Part shown: positions 1-8,348 of the stretch, in pieces
Layout of the letters: every line of letters begins with the position of its first letter
Position numbering within the stretch: position 1 is the stretch's first letter
Source of the DNA: a virus
DNA: 45,676 bases
Reading direction: 5' to 3' (one strand)
Virus record (IMG/VR): IMGVR_UViG_3300020417_001760
Coordinates: 1-45,676 of that record
Notes under the pieces: generated by a model
Told to the model about the DNA's origin: nothing
Database searches by the model: none
The model's input: the letters and a program-made list of their open reading frames with translations, nothing else
Program-made: the position numbers and the translations under genes

Positions 1-285
1 CCTACAAGTGATTGGTATGGTTGTAGAAAAGAAGTATGTATTAATACAGTTATTAACGACTGTAACGATCCTTATATAAGAGATCAATACAAAGGATGTG
101 GAGCAAACATTGAGGGAAGATGCGACCCTTATTACTGTACTAAAGAACAAAGAGCTTGTGGTCTTTTATTTGCTACTTCATTAAGCGGCGGGTTCTATAA
201 ACAAGCACTTGATTATGAACAGTTTTACCCGCTTAATACCTGGAAAGAAATATTTAAAAATAAAACTGTTTTTTATAAACCCTAA
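1..285 (+). CDS. C-terminal fragment of Cys-rich virion-type protein
   Basis: The frame is open from the first base and ends at TAA 283-285, giving the last 94 residues of a gene that starts outside the window. The fragment has eight cysteines within its first 60 residues, in pairs and loops such as GCRKEVC and CDPYYC, followed by a Trp/Phe/Tyr-rich tail. This composition resembles the large Cys-rich protein at the right end of the window (42663-45659), and both end in short aromatic, Trp-containing segments, so a virion protein stabilised by disulfides or metal is plausible. No family is recognised. The next gene starts 15 bases downstream in the same direction. Confidence 0.6.
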   Translation, partial: PTSDWYGCRKEVCINTVINDCNDPYIRDQYKGCGANIEGRCDPYYCTKEQRACGLLFATSLSGGFYKQALDYEQFYPLNTWKEIFKNKTVFYKP

Positions 286-300
286 CGAAACCTATTAATC

Positions 301-1959
301 ATGACAATTGAAGGCGATCAAACAGTAGAACTTTGTAATCGTACGCATTTGTATGAAGATATTACCTTTAATACTCCTATTAAAACCATTGCACAAAACG
401 GTCAAGATTTTAAGCTTGTATATAGTGACTATCCAGAAGTCGGTCAGATCCAAATTAATATGGCCTCAACTGGAAACAATTGCATTTCAAAAGTTGGTGC
501 ATTAAGTGTTATTTATCCACGACATGGTACTCCTCGGAGTGTACCAGACCCAGACAACCCTGGTCTATCGTTAAAAGATAGCTATGGAGTCATCATTATG
601 CAAAGTGGTCTTAGAATGAATAAGTTACGAATACAGACTGTACCGGGTGATGCCAACTCAACTTCACCAGCCGGTAATCATTTTGGAAAAATAGAAATGA
701 TTGGAGGCTCAGGTACATTAGATCTGCAACTATCTGCTAAATTCAGTGGAATTTCTGAAGAAATTGGGGTAATACGAGCTACTACAGCTTTTATAACTAC
801 TAACTCGATAGCGGGCGACAGTGCGGGCGCAGCAGGTAGCAATCACAAAAATAGGATTCAGATAGGTGAAATCGATGCTTATGACTTCGTAAGCCTGAGT
901 GGAGTATCGGGTGTTGTAGGAGATGTTCAAGCATCAATATCACAAGGAAGAGTACATTATGGTTTGAATAGATTAGAGGGAGGTATAGTAGAGTGTAGTG
1001 GTATTGAGATTGACAAATCTACTTTATTAGGTACTGAATTAATTGCTACGACAACAGGGTTTATATTACCACCGGAGGATCCTAAAGTAGTAAAAAATTT
1101 CTTCACACGTCCTGATGGTACAAGAGATTTTACAGAAACATTTGTTCCCGCTCAGTCAGTTACTAGTAAAACACCATATGTCAGTATTAACAAATCTATT
1201 TTAGTAGACACTCCTATAAAGACACATGATCTAACAATATCAGGTTCTGGTGTTGCTGAATCTTTTAATTATGACATCGAATTCGTCAGAAGGGCAACTT
1301 GCGAAAACTACGGGTTCATGGCTGGAACTATGAAATGTAAAGATCCTTTTTATATACAAACAACAAAAACAATGGTTGGTCCAAAAGGTCAGAAAAGGGT
1401 TCTAGAAACTTATGCGGGCCCTAGACTCAAAACAAAATCTCTGCGATTTGCATCAAAGGTAACGGATGTAACAGCGTTTGTACATGAAGGAAACTACGTT
1501 GGTAGTACCCAGCCTACAATTGAATCTAATATAGAAATAGAACCGGTAGACGCAATTCTAGAAAAATTACCTTCAGGTAACATCGGCAATCACCACAAAT
1601 ACAAAAAAATGGATAGAAGCATAAGAGTCTTTTCTGATACAGTAGTTGATGTTCACGCTACAGGGGCCGCTGGCGTTAGAAACGGATTAGATGGAGCATT
1701 ACATATCAAGGGTACACTTACAGCACCAAGAGTAGGAGCACAAAATTTTATAAATTATGGCACAATAGTTGCTAATGATCTTGCAACTCTTACAAATGGA
1801 ATAAATTATGGTACAATTAGAGCTTCTGGTTTTAATATTGATGGAGGTTATAGTGGCGAGCCCGATGACGACGGACAACCTACATGGGTTTCTAATTTTA
1901 TAAATAGTGGCGTACTACAATACTTTGATGGTTCAGAATTTCCCCATGATAATCCCTAG
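301..1959 (+). CDS. Probable beta-rich structural or fibre protein
   Basis: The 552-residue product is rich in Gly, Ser, Thr, Ile and Val, has few charged clusters, and carries no enzyme motif I recognise. Near the C terminus (about residues 482-510) the unit INYGTI occurs twice, each followed by a short polar stretch; such repeats are typical of beta-helix or beta-solenoid folds in tail fibres and adhesins. The ATG at 301 has only a weak ribosome site, and the gene follows another Cys-rich presumed structural gene by 15 bases. The product ends just before the carbohydrate cluster. A virion role is inferred from composition and neighbours; the exact part (fibre, fibril or decoration) cannot be told. 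Confidence 0.5.
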   Translation: MTIEGDQTVELCNRTHLYEDITFNTPIKTIAQNGQDFKLVYSDYPEVGQIQINMASTGNNCISKVGALSVIYPRHGTPRSVPDPDNPGLSLKDSYGVIIMQSGLRMNKLRIQTVPGDANSTSPAGNHFGKIEMIGGSGTLDLQLSAKFSGISEEIGVIRATTAFITTNSIAGDSAGAAGSNHKNRIQIGEIDAYDFVSLSGVSGVVGDVQASISQGRVHYGLNRLEGGIVECSGIEIDKSTLLGTELIATTTGFILPPEDPKVVKNFFTRPDGTRDFTETFVPAQSVTSKTPYVSINKSILVDTPIKTHDLTISGSGVAESFNYDIEFVRRATCENYGFMAGTMKCKDPFYIQTTKTMVGPKGQKRVLETYAGPRLKTKSLRFASKVTDVTAFVHEGNYVGSTQPTIESNIEIEPVDAILEKLPSGNIGNHHKYKKMDRSIRVFSDTVVDVHATGAAGVRNGLDGALHIKGTLTAPRVGAQNFINYGTIVANDLATLTNGINYGTIRASGFNIDGGYSGEPDDDGQPTWVSNFINSGVLQYFDGSEFPHDNP

Positions 1960-1971
1960 GAATTTAAATTT

Positions 1972-2601
1972 ATGAATATATCTTATACTATAACAGTTTA
2001 TAATGAATTAGAAGAGATAGAAAGATTGCTGCAATTACTACAATTAGCTAAAAGTAGCAATGATGAAATTATCGTAGTGCATACATATAGAGAAGAAAAA
2101 GAACAAAACACAGAAACAGATAAAAAAATACAAGAACTTTGTAAAGATGTAGAGATTTACAAACGATATCATTTTGATAATAAATTTGCAGAAATGAAAA
2201 ACTTCACCAACAGCCTTGCCACAAAAGATTATATCATCAACTTAGATGCAGATGAGTTCGCCTCTGTTGAAACAATAAATATTTGGAGAGAAGCCATAAA
2301 TGCAGACAACGATTTGTATCATTTGCCTCGCGTTAATACTGTAACAGACTATACATTAGATGATGTAAAAAAGTATAATTGGCAAATTAATACTAATGGT
2401 TGGATTAACTGGCCAGATTATCAACCTAGAATATATAAAAATAATGGTAATATTAAATGGATAGGTAATGTTCATGAGCAATTAACGGGTTTTACAAATG
2501 CAGCAGCCTTGCCAGCTAACCCACAATATGCTATAATACATCATAAGGCTATAGAAAAGCAAAGATCCCAAAATACACTGTATGAAAATATAACTAGATG
2601 A
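1972..2601 (+). CDS. Family 2-type glycosyltransferase
   Basis: This 209-residue protein has a GT-A fold signature: an N-terminal beta strand and turn (ISYTITVYNELEEIERLL), a hydrophobic strand IIVVHT, and a metal-binding DAD at residues 92-94 in the context INLDADEF. Further on it has W-rich segments and WIGNVHEQL, a pattern seen in small GT2 enzymes of the LgtF/SunS-like group. Such enzymes move a sugar from an NDP-sugar to a glycan or peptide in the cytoplasm. It opens the carbohydrate cluster and overlaps the next gene by four bases (ATGA). It is short for GT2, so it is probably only the catalytic domain. Donor and acceptor are unknown. Confidence 0.8.
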   Translation: MNISYTITVYNELEEIERLLQLLQLAKSSNDEIIVVHTYREEKEQNTETDKKIQELCKDVEIYKRYHFDNKFAEMKNFTNSLATKDYIINLDADEFASVETINIWREAINADNDLYHLPRVNTVTDYTLDDVKKYNWQINTNGWINWPDYQPRIYKNNGNIKWIGNVHEQLTGFTNAAALPANPQYAIIHHKAIEKQRSQNTLYENITR

Positions 2602-3350
2602 ACTTATCTACCGTATTATTGTATTCTACTATAGACCACAGATGGCTGGATGAGTGTCTGTCTTCTGCCTGTGAAGTATCAAATGAAGTTATTGTTGTTA
2701 CTTGTGATAGATTCTGGAATGGACAACTGGAGAATGAGCAATCTGTATTGGATAGTCATAAAATTATTGAGAGTTACAAAAATGCAAAGTTAATTACTAC
2801 ATCGTGGAGTCCAGGTTATCCGACTTTTTTTTGGGAAGCTCAATGTAGAGTTAACGGTATTTTAAATACTAGTCATGATTGTGATTACATACTATTTTTA
2901 GATACTGATGAAATTATAGACGTAAATAATTTTACAGAGTGGTTAGAAACCAAAGAGTATGCAAATTATGACTCTATGAAACTTGCTAACTATTGGTATT
3001 TTAGAGAAAAAAATTATAGAGCTAATACTACAGAAGATAGCATAGTGCTTATAAACAAACATTTAATTTGCTATGATGGAGCAATGGTTGTGCAAACTTT
3101 ACCCACCGGTAGAGAACAGTATCATGAACTTATGAATTGTAATAAAAAACGTATGGTAGTTGGCACTGATGGTAATCCTATGATACATCACTATAGTTGG
3201 GTAAGAACAAAAGATGAAATGATACAAAAGGTCAAATCATGGGGTCACAACAAAGACAGAAACTGGATACCTTTAATAGAAGAAGAATTTAGTAGAGAAT
3301 TTAATGGCAAATGTTTTGTCAACGATTATCAATTTACAACATTAGGATAA
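2598..3350 (+). CDS. GT-A fold glycosyltransferase-like protein
   Basis: The 250-residue product begins with a strand and helix of GT2 type and has a DTD at residues 102-104 within LFLDTDEI, the expected nucleotide-sugar/metal site. The C-terminal half is rich in Trp, His and Tyr (IHHYSWVRTKDEMIQKVKSWGH), a feature shared with many glycosyltransferase-like proteins of phages and viruses. The start overlaps the stop of the previous glycosyltransferase gene, implying coupled translation. Sugar donor and acceptor cannot be deduced. Confidence 0.7.
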   Translation: MNLSTVLLYSTIDHRWLDECLSSACEVSNEVIVVTCDRFWNGQLENEQSVLDSHKIIESYKNAKLITTSWSPGYPTFFWEAQCRVNGILNTSHDCDYILFLDTDEIIDVNNFTEWLETKEYANYDSMKLANYWYFREKNYRANTTEDSIVLINKHLICYDGAMVVQTLPTGREQYHELMNCNKKRMVVGTDGNPMIHHYSWVRTKDEMIQKVKSWGHNKDRNWIPLIEEEFSREFNGKCFVNDYQFTTLG

Positions 3351-3354
3351 AATT

Positions 3355-3918
3355 ATGTTTAATTATGAATCATCTATAGGAGAAACAGACAAGTTTAGAA
3401 AGCCACATAATTATCAAATTATTTTTCCAAACTTTTTTCTAACTAAGCCAAAAAATATATTGGAGATAGGCACTTCTTCTTGCGGGTTTGCTAAGTTTTT
3501 AAAAGATAACAAAATAGGGGAATGGATTGTCGGCGCAGATATCACAAAAGGATTAGTTTCTCACCATATACCTTCCAATTTAACTTGGGAGCATTTATTC
3601 GATGATTTTTTTGAGGGTGATGCCATGTCACAAGAGTTTCGTGATTGGATAGCTAAAAAAGAATACAAGTTTGACCTAATCTTTGAGGATGCATCGCACA
3701 CATTAGAAATGCAAAAACATATGATTAGTACATGCGATACACTTCTATCTGAAAATGGTGTGTACATTACTGAAGATATCGCTTCATATATGAATGCAAA
3801 ATCTATTATTCGTAGTGTACCTACTGCACTAAGACAGTATGCATATATTGCAGACCTTACTGACTCTATAGGCGACCCATATGATATGGTTGTAGTGGTT
3901 GATAAAAGAAGGCTTTAA
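3355..3918 (+). CDS. SAM-dependent methyltransferase (class I)
   Basis: The 187-residue protein has a class I methyltransferase core: motif I ILEIGTSSCGF (about residues 35-45), an acidic residue after the second strand (GADITKG), a motif DLIFEDASH, and a later strand after LLSENGVYITEDI. The order and the EDASH motif resemble the CmcI/macrocin-O-methyltransferase group, which methylates sugar or macrolide hydroxyls. Set between glycosyltransferase genes, it may O-methylate a sugar of the phage glycan. It starts four bases after the previous stop. The substrate is inferred from context only. Confidence 0.75.
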   Translation: MFNYESSIGETDKFRKPHNYQIIFPNFFLTKPKNILEIGTSSCGFAKFLKDNKIGEWIVGADITKGLVSHHIPSNLTWEHLFDDFFEGDAMSQEFRDWIAKKEYKFDLIFEDASHTLEMQKHMISTCDTLLSENGVYITEDIASYMNAKSIIRSVPTALRQYAYIADLTDSIGDPYDMVVVVDKRRL

Positions 3919-3922
3919 CATC

Positions 3923-4549
3923 ATGAGTAAACATGCCTTTGTTATTTCTACTAAAATAGATACAGAAGAGTATAGCCATCTTAAATCAACTATAGATGCT
4001 ATTACTAAATATCATCCTAACAGTACAATTATTGTTGTAGACTCTTGCTCTACTAATAAAGCATATATGCAAGAATACAAAAATATTCAAGTAGAAGATA
4101 TTTGTAATAAAAATTATGAATACGGAGCCATAATACATGGGTTTACAAAATATAAACAAGAACATGATACTTTTATGTTTATGCAAGACAGTGTGTGTTT
4201 AACTGGAGATATTAATCAGCAAATAGATCAAGCTAAGAACGGTCGCGCTGTTGTAATACAACGGTCTTTTGATCCGGGGTACGATGATTATTCTTACTAT
4301 AAATCTATAAAAAATCCTGTCGAAACACCGATCATTACACCTATATCTATTTATAATACTTTTATTATAAGTACCAGTAATATGCAAAAATTAATTGATT
4401 CATCTTTTTTTGCTAATACTATACCCCCAGTGAATAAATTTGGTTCTACGCATTGGGAAAGATTATTTTCTATATGCTGGACAAAAGTAGGTATAGGTAC
4501 TGTAGTAGATGGTAACAATATTACAAAAACATGCTTAGGTAGACAATAA
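3923..4549 (+). CDS. GT-A-like glycosyltransferase
   Basis: I place the start at ATG 3923, which has GAAGG (3908-3912) ten bases upstream and begins just after the methyltransferase stop; the ATG at 3899 would give a longer overlap. The product is about 208 residues. It shows a Rossmann-like start (HAFVISTKIDTEEYSHLKST), the strand STIIVVDSCS, and FMFMQDSVCL where GT2 enzymes have their DxD strand, although a classic DxD is absent. It is therefore probably a divergent glycosyltransferase. It abuts the HAD phosphatase gene with no spacing. Confidence 0.55.
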   Translation: MSKHAFVISTKIDTEEYSHLKSTIDAITKYHPNSTIIVVDSCSTNKAYMQEYKNIQVEDICNKNYEYGAIIHGFTKYKQEHDTFMFMQDSVCLTGDINQQIDQAKNGRAVVIQRSFDPGYDDYSYYKSIKNPVETPIITPISIYNTFIISTSNMQKLIDSSFFANTIPPVNKFGSTHWERLFSICWTKVGIGTVVDGNNITKTCLGRQ

Positions 4550-4903
4550 ATGAATAAAACTATTTTCTGTGACATAGATGGTACTCTTTTAAAACATCAC
4601 GGAGGGTTGTACCCAATTACACAAGAAAAACCAGAACTTCTGCCTAATGCTATTGAGGCGATAGTATCTTGGAAAAATAAAGACTATAAAATTATTCTAA
4701 CTACTGGTCGTCCAGAAAGCATGCGTAAATTAACTATAGATCAATTAAATACTACCGGTATTTTTTACGATATGTTAATTATGGGTTTACCTAGAGGGGA
4801 AAGAATTGTTATTAATGATTGCAAGCCCGATAGAACTAGTACAGCCAAAGCGATAAATGTTCCAAGAAATTCTGGCTTTACAGCAGAGCATTTTATACTA
4901 TAA
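4550..4903 (+). CDS. HAD-family phosphatase of capsule/sugar type
   Basis: At 117 residues this is a minimal HAD phosphatase. The nucleophile and acid motif DIDGT is at residues 8-12, motif II is TTGR at 51-54, and motif IV is IVINDCKPD around 87-93. It lacks a cap domain. Small HAD enzymes of this kind are common in capsule and LPS loci next to nucleotidyltransferase/kinase genes and remove phosphate from sugar phosphates. Here it lies just before a cupin and a fused nucleotidyltransferase-kinase, so it could take the GmhB role of removing the 7-phosphate from heptose 1,7-bisphosphate, although classical GmhB is larger (about 190 residues). The promoter of the downstream genes overlaps its 3-prime end. 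Confidence 0.75.
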   Translation: MNKTIFCDIDGTLLKHHGGLYPITQEKPELLPNAIEAIVSWKNKDYKIILTTGRPESMRKLTIDQLNTTGIFYDMLIMGLPRGERIVINDCKPDRTSTAKAINVPRNSGFTAEHFIL

Positions 4904-4904
4904 T
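4877..4904 (+). promoter_or_regulatory. Sigma70-like promoter before the sugar genes
   Basis: TTTACA (4877-4882) and TATAAT (4899-4904) are separated by 16 bases, a near-consensus sigma70 promoter. The -10 lies in a perfect 16-base palindrome, CTATAATATATTATAG (4898-4913). Transcription would begin near 4911, leaving a short leader with a GAGAGGA ribosome site before the cupin ATG at 4935. It suggests that the sugar-nucleotide genes can be transcribed by host polymerase apart from the upstream glycosyltransferases. Confidence 0.5.
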
Positions 4905-4934
4905 ATATTATAGCAAATAACAAGAGAGGAAAAT

Positions 4935-5411
4935 ATGTCTAAATACGACCATGTATCTGATGATTGGGTCAGAGAAGCCTTAGAAGAATATAAAGATAAA
5001 ATAGATGCCAACAAATCACACGCATTAGATGTAAGTTCATATCAAGTAGACAAGCCTTGGGGTTACGAAGTATGGCTAGAGCTAAATGAATTTTATGCTT
5101 ATAAAATTATTTTTATGAAAGCTGGTAATAGAAGTAGTTTGCAATCACATGAAAAAAAGATAGAGACTAATTTTGTAATTGAAGGGGAAGCAGAAGTTAT
5201 TCTGGAAAAAGAAGATGGGACATTGGAAAGCAAAGTGTATAAAGCGGGAGAAGGTTGGTGTGTACCTGTAAATAGAAAACATAGGGTATGTGCAGTTACA
5301 GATTATAAAGCATTAGAGTGTTCTACTGCTCACCTCAATGACTGCATCAGATTCCAAGACGACAGCAACAGAGAAAGCGGTAAAATTCTTTCTGAACATC
5401 AGCCTAAGTGA
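4935..5411 (+). CDS. Cupin, mannose-6-phosphate isomerase-like
   Basis: The 158-residue protein is a single cupin domain preceded by a charged helix. The stretch PWGYEVWLE, metal-ligand candidates around Q70/H72/E77 (LQSHEKKIET), the FVIEGEAEV strand, a second cupin motif with H near 120, and a final region DDSNRESGKI match type II phosphomannose isomerase C-terminal domains and relatives annotated as sugar-phosphate isomerases in phages. It is the first gene after the 4877 promoter and has a good ribosome site (GAGAGGA). It may isomerise a hexose or heptose phosphate feeding the nucleotide-sugar genes that follow. The exact substrate is not evident. Confidence 0.75.
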   Translation: MSKYDHVSDDWVREALEEYKDKIDANKSHALDVSSYQVDKPWGYEVWLELNEFYAYKIIFMKAGNRSSLQSHEKKIETNFVIEGEAEVILEKEDGTLESKVYKAGEGWCVPVNRKHRVCAVTDYKALECSTAHLNDCIRFQDDSNRESGKILSEHQPK

Positions 5412-5415
5412 TAAA

Positions 5416-6969
5416 ATGAAGGTATGCTTATTATCTGCTGGTCGAGGCACTAGAAATTCTAGTATTAAAGGACTTCATAAAGCTCTATTACCCATAGAGA
5501 ACAAGCCTGCTATATCTCATATTATTGATAAAATTCCTGACAGCATAGATGTTATTATAGCAGTAGGTTATAAGGCCGACCAAATTAAAACCTACATTAA
5601 TGAGATTCATCCTACTCGGAATATAACATTTGTTGATGTCGATAATTATGATGGTGAAAATTCTGGCCCCGGCTATAGCTTGCTTTGCTGCGAACCTTAT
5701 CTTCAAGAACCATTTGTTTTTACTTCGATTGATACTATCATAGAAGAAGACTACCCATATATGGAATGTACCTATGATTGGATAGGAGCGTCTGAAATAA
5801 ATGAAGATTGTTCCGACAAATATTGTTTAATAGATTCTGATGCTCATGGACATTTAAGAAAATTATATTATGGTAAGGGTACTTATGCCTATACAGGTAT
5901 TGCAGGTATATATGACTATGATCAGTTTTGGTATAGTTTAAAAAATCCTAAGATTATTAATAATGAATATCAGGTGATTAATGGATTTGATGGGTTAAAT
6001 CTACAAATCTTGAAATGTACTTGGTATGATATAGGCAACAATGAGTCATACAATGAAGTAAGAAAGAAGTTCCACAAAGAAGTAGTTGCCAATAAAAATA
6101 ATGAAGCATTATTAATAGATAATAATAAAGTTACAAAGTTTTTTGATGACACTAATAGGGTTAAGCAACGACTTGAAAGGTGTGCATTTATACCCAATAC
6201 TAATATTAGGCGTATTAATGACAATATGTATTCATATGATTATATCAAAGGACATATGCTTTCAGATGTTTATGATGAACGTATTTTACTACAGTTTTTA
6301 AATTATTATATAAAAAACTTTTATGAGCATAAGGGTACTAAAGATGATAATTTTATATCTAACTGTAAACTGATGTATGAACAAAAGACAATCAATAGAC
6401 TAAGACCGTTGTTTGATAGTGATCTAGATAGAATAGATTACATTAATGGCATAAAGGTAAAGCCCGCACAACAGCTTTTAAAAGATATAGATTGGATTAG
6501 CATATATGATAAAGCAAAACCTGTAAGATTTCATGGAGATTTACAGCCAGAGAATATACTTTATGATAGAGAAAGACATCAGTTTTCTGTGATTGATTGG
6601 AGAGAATCTTTTGGATCTAGCATGGAATTTGGAGATACTTACTATGATCTCTCTAAGCTATACCACGGCCTATTGATTAATGGAACAACAATCATGCAAG
6701 GTCATTACAACTATAACATAATAGATGAGTCTACTGCAGAAATTAGTTTTATGATTAAGAACAATTTGTATAATCTAAAAAATATATTCAAACAATTTTG
6801 TGAAACTCATAATTTTTGTTGGCAAAACATAAAATTACTAGCGATAGTACACTATATGAGTATATGTAATTTATATAGTGATTTTGATAACAATAGATAC
6901 GGCAACTTTTTGTTTTTATATAGTAAATATTTATTGTCTAAATGGGAGAGTGATAATGTTTTATCTTGA
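5416..6969 (+). CDS. Fused sugar nucleotidyltransferase and APH-type kinase
   Basis: I start at ATG 5416, four bases after the cupin stop; an in-frame ATG at 5338 would overlap the cupin gene by 74 bases. The 517-residue product has two domains. Residues 1 to about 230 are a nucleotidyltransferase with the loop SAGRGTR (7-13) and KALLPI (22-27). Residues about 280-500 form an APH/choline-kinase fold with the Brenner-type motif HGDLQPEN (373-380) and the metal motif DWRES starting at D394. This pairs kinase and NMP transfer in one chain, like separate AmgK and MurU, or the unrelated fused HldE for heptose. It could turn a sugar phosphate into an activated NDP-sugar. The nucleotide used is unknown. 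Confidence 0.8.
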   Translation: MKVCLLSAGRGTRNSSIKGLHKALLPIENKPAISHIIDKIPDSIDVIIAVGYKADQIKTYINEIHPTRNITFVDVDNYDGENSGPGYSLLCCEPYLQEPFVFTSIDTIIEEDYPYMECTYDWIGASEINEDCSDKYCLIDSDAHGHLRKLYYGKGTYAYTGIAGIYDYDQFWYSLKNPKIINNEYQVINGFDGLNLQILKCTWYDIGNNESYNEVRKKFHKEVVANKNNEALLIDNNKVTKFFDDTNRVKQRLERCAFIPNTNIRRINDNMYSYDYIKGHMLSDVYDERILLQFLNYYIKNFYEHKGTKDDNFISNCKLMYEQKTINRLRPLFDSDLDRIDYINGIKVKPAQQLLKDIDWISIYDKAKPVRFHGDLQPENILYDRERHQFSVIDWRESFGSSMEFGDTYYDLSKLYHGLLINGTTIMQGHYNYNIIDESTAEISFMIKNNLYNLKNIFKQFCETHNFCWQNIKLLAIVHYMSICNLYSDFDNNRYGNFLFLYSKYLLSKWESDNVLS

Positions 6970-7588
6970 TTTAGTTGCTTTGTACAAAAAAGAATCCTCA
7001 GAAAGATTCTATCAAATTGATAATGAATTAATTTGTAAATTTATAGAGATTATATTTGAAGCCTATGAAAAAGAAAAGACAATATTTGTAGCTGGCAATG
7101 GTGGCACCGCAGGATACTTGCAAAATTTTGTTGTAGATTTCAATATGCATCCTTTTGTGTCTGACGATAAAAGCAAACCAAGTAATATAAAAAGAAATAA
7201 ATTTAAGTGTGTCAACTTGTGTGCTGATCAAGCCACTATAACAGGTATAACTAATGATTTAGGATACGAAAATGTGTATTTAGAGCAATTAAAGTATCAG
7301 CTTAAAGAAGGAGATGTTTTTATCGGAATGTCTGGTTCTGGTAACTCTAAAAATATTGTAAATGCTATGCAATATTGTGTATCTAATAATGCAAAGACGG
7401 TTTTACTTACTAGGAATCAGGAAAATAAATGTAATGAATATGCTGATTTATGCATTTCTTTAAATGGTAAATCATATTTTCCAGGACAAACAGGAGGTAA
7501 TAATAATAATTTTCATTTCGAAGATATTATTTCTAAATTAACGCATTTGGCTTGCGGAGTAATTAAACAAAGGATACAAAATGCTTGA
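6956..7588 (+). CDS. SIS-domain isomerase, phosphoheptose isomerase-like
   Basis: The start at ATG 6956 has GGGAGAG (6944-6950) five bases upstream and overlaps the previous gene by 14 bases; this gives 210 residues. The SIS sugar-phosphate site is clear: GNGGTAG at 47-53, then a TxxTGITNDLGYE segment near 94-105, and SGSGNSKN at 126-133, all laid out as in GmhA, which converts sedoheptulose 7-phosphate to D-glycero-D-manno-heptose 7-phosphate. At the C terminus one histidine of the GmhA HxxxxH pattern seems to be Ile (FEDIISKLTH), so activity on exactly that substrate is uncertain. The next two genes encode transketolase, the enzyme that makes sedoheptulose 7-phosphate, which favours a heptose role. 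Confidence 0.75.
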   Translation: MFYLDLVALYKKESSERFYQIDNELICKFIEIIFEAYEKEKTIFVAGNGGTAGYLQNFVVDFNMHPFVSDDKSKPSNIKRNKFKCVNLCADQATITGITNDLGYENVYLEQLKYQLKEGDVFIGMSGSGNSKNIVNAMQYCVSNNAKTVLLTRNQENKCNEYADLCISLNGKSYFPGQTGGNNNNFHFEDIISKLTHLACGVIKQRIQNA

Positions 7589-8348
7589 CCCAAATAAGCT
7601 TAGAATTAAAGTTTTAAATATGGTATATCAGAAACAATCTGGCCATATCGGTGGTAGCTTTTCTATTGCTGAACTTATTAGCATACTTTACAATAACTAT
7701 GACATCAATGGTAGAGATAAATTGATATTATCTAAAGGCCATGCAGTACCAATCATATATGCGGCATTGCATGAACTAGGTAAGATATCCGATGAAGATT
7801 TAAACCTGTTTAGAGAAATCAATTCACCGCTACAAGGACATCCAGATAAATTAAGACTGCCAGTACTAGATGCAACTACTGGATCTTTGGGTCAAGGTCT
7901 TAGCATAAGCATAGGACACGCTTTAGCACAAAAAATTAAAGATAAACATGGTACTGTATTTTGTATACTGGGTGATGGAGAGATACAAGAAGGACAGGTG
8001 TGGGAAGCACTTATGTATGCTCCTAAAGAAAACCTAAATAACTTAATTTGTTTTATTGATTACAATGGAGGACAAAGTGAAGGTTCTCCAGATGATATAA
8101 TGCCCATATATAAAAATTTACAAGAAAAAATTTCTGCTTTTGGTTGGCACTGTCAAAATGTGGACGGTCACAATTTAATACGATTAAGTGATGCTATAAA
8201 AACGCCAAGTAAAAAACCCAAATGTATAATTCTTAATACAATTAAAGGTAAGGGTGTTTCTTTTATAGAAGAAGGTAGATGGCATTCATCTATCCCTAAC
8301 GAAGAACAATATAATTTAGCACTTAAAGAACTGGAAGCATTACTATGA
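7581..8348 (+). CDS. Transketolase N-terminal subunit (ThDP-binding)
   Basis: At 255 residues this is the PP (diphosphate-binding) half of transketolase as a separate protein. It contains SGHIGGS with His22, LSKGHA, GSLGQGLS, the ThDP motif GDGEIQEGQ from G131, and IDYNGG where the Asn ligand is expected. Split transketolases are known in archaea, some bacteria and secondary-metabolite clusters. With the next gene it would transfer two-carbon units between sugar phosphates, yielding for example sedoheptulose 7-phosphate. It overlaps the SIS gene by eight bases and the C-terminal subunit gene by four (ATGA), so 1:1 coupled translation is likely. Confidence 0.9.
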   Translation: MLDPNKLRIKVLNMVYQKQSGHIGGSFSIAELISILYNNYDINGRDKLILSKGHAVPIIYAALHELGKISDEDLNLFREINSPLQGHPDKLRLPVLDATTGSLGQGLSISIGHALAQKIKDKHGTVFCILGDGEIQEGQVWEALMYAPKENLNNLICFIDYNGGQSEGSPDDIMPIYKNLQEKISAFGWHCQNVDGHNLIRLSDAIKTPSKKPKCIILNTIKGKGVSFIEEGRWHSSIPNEEQYNLALKELEALL

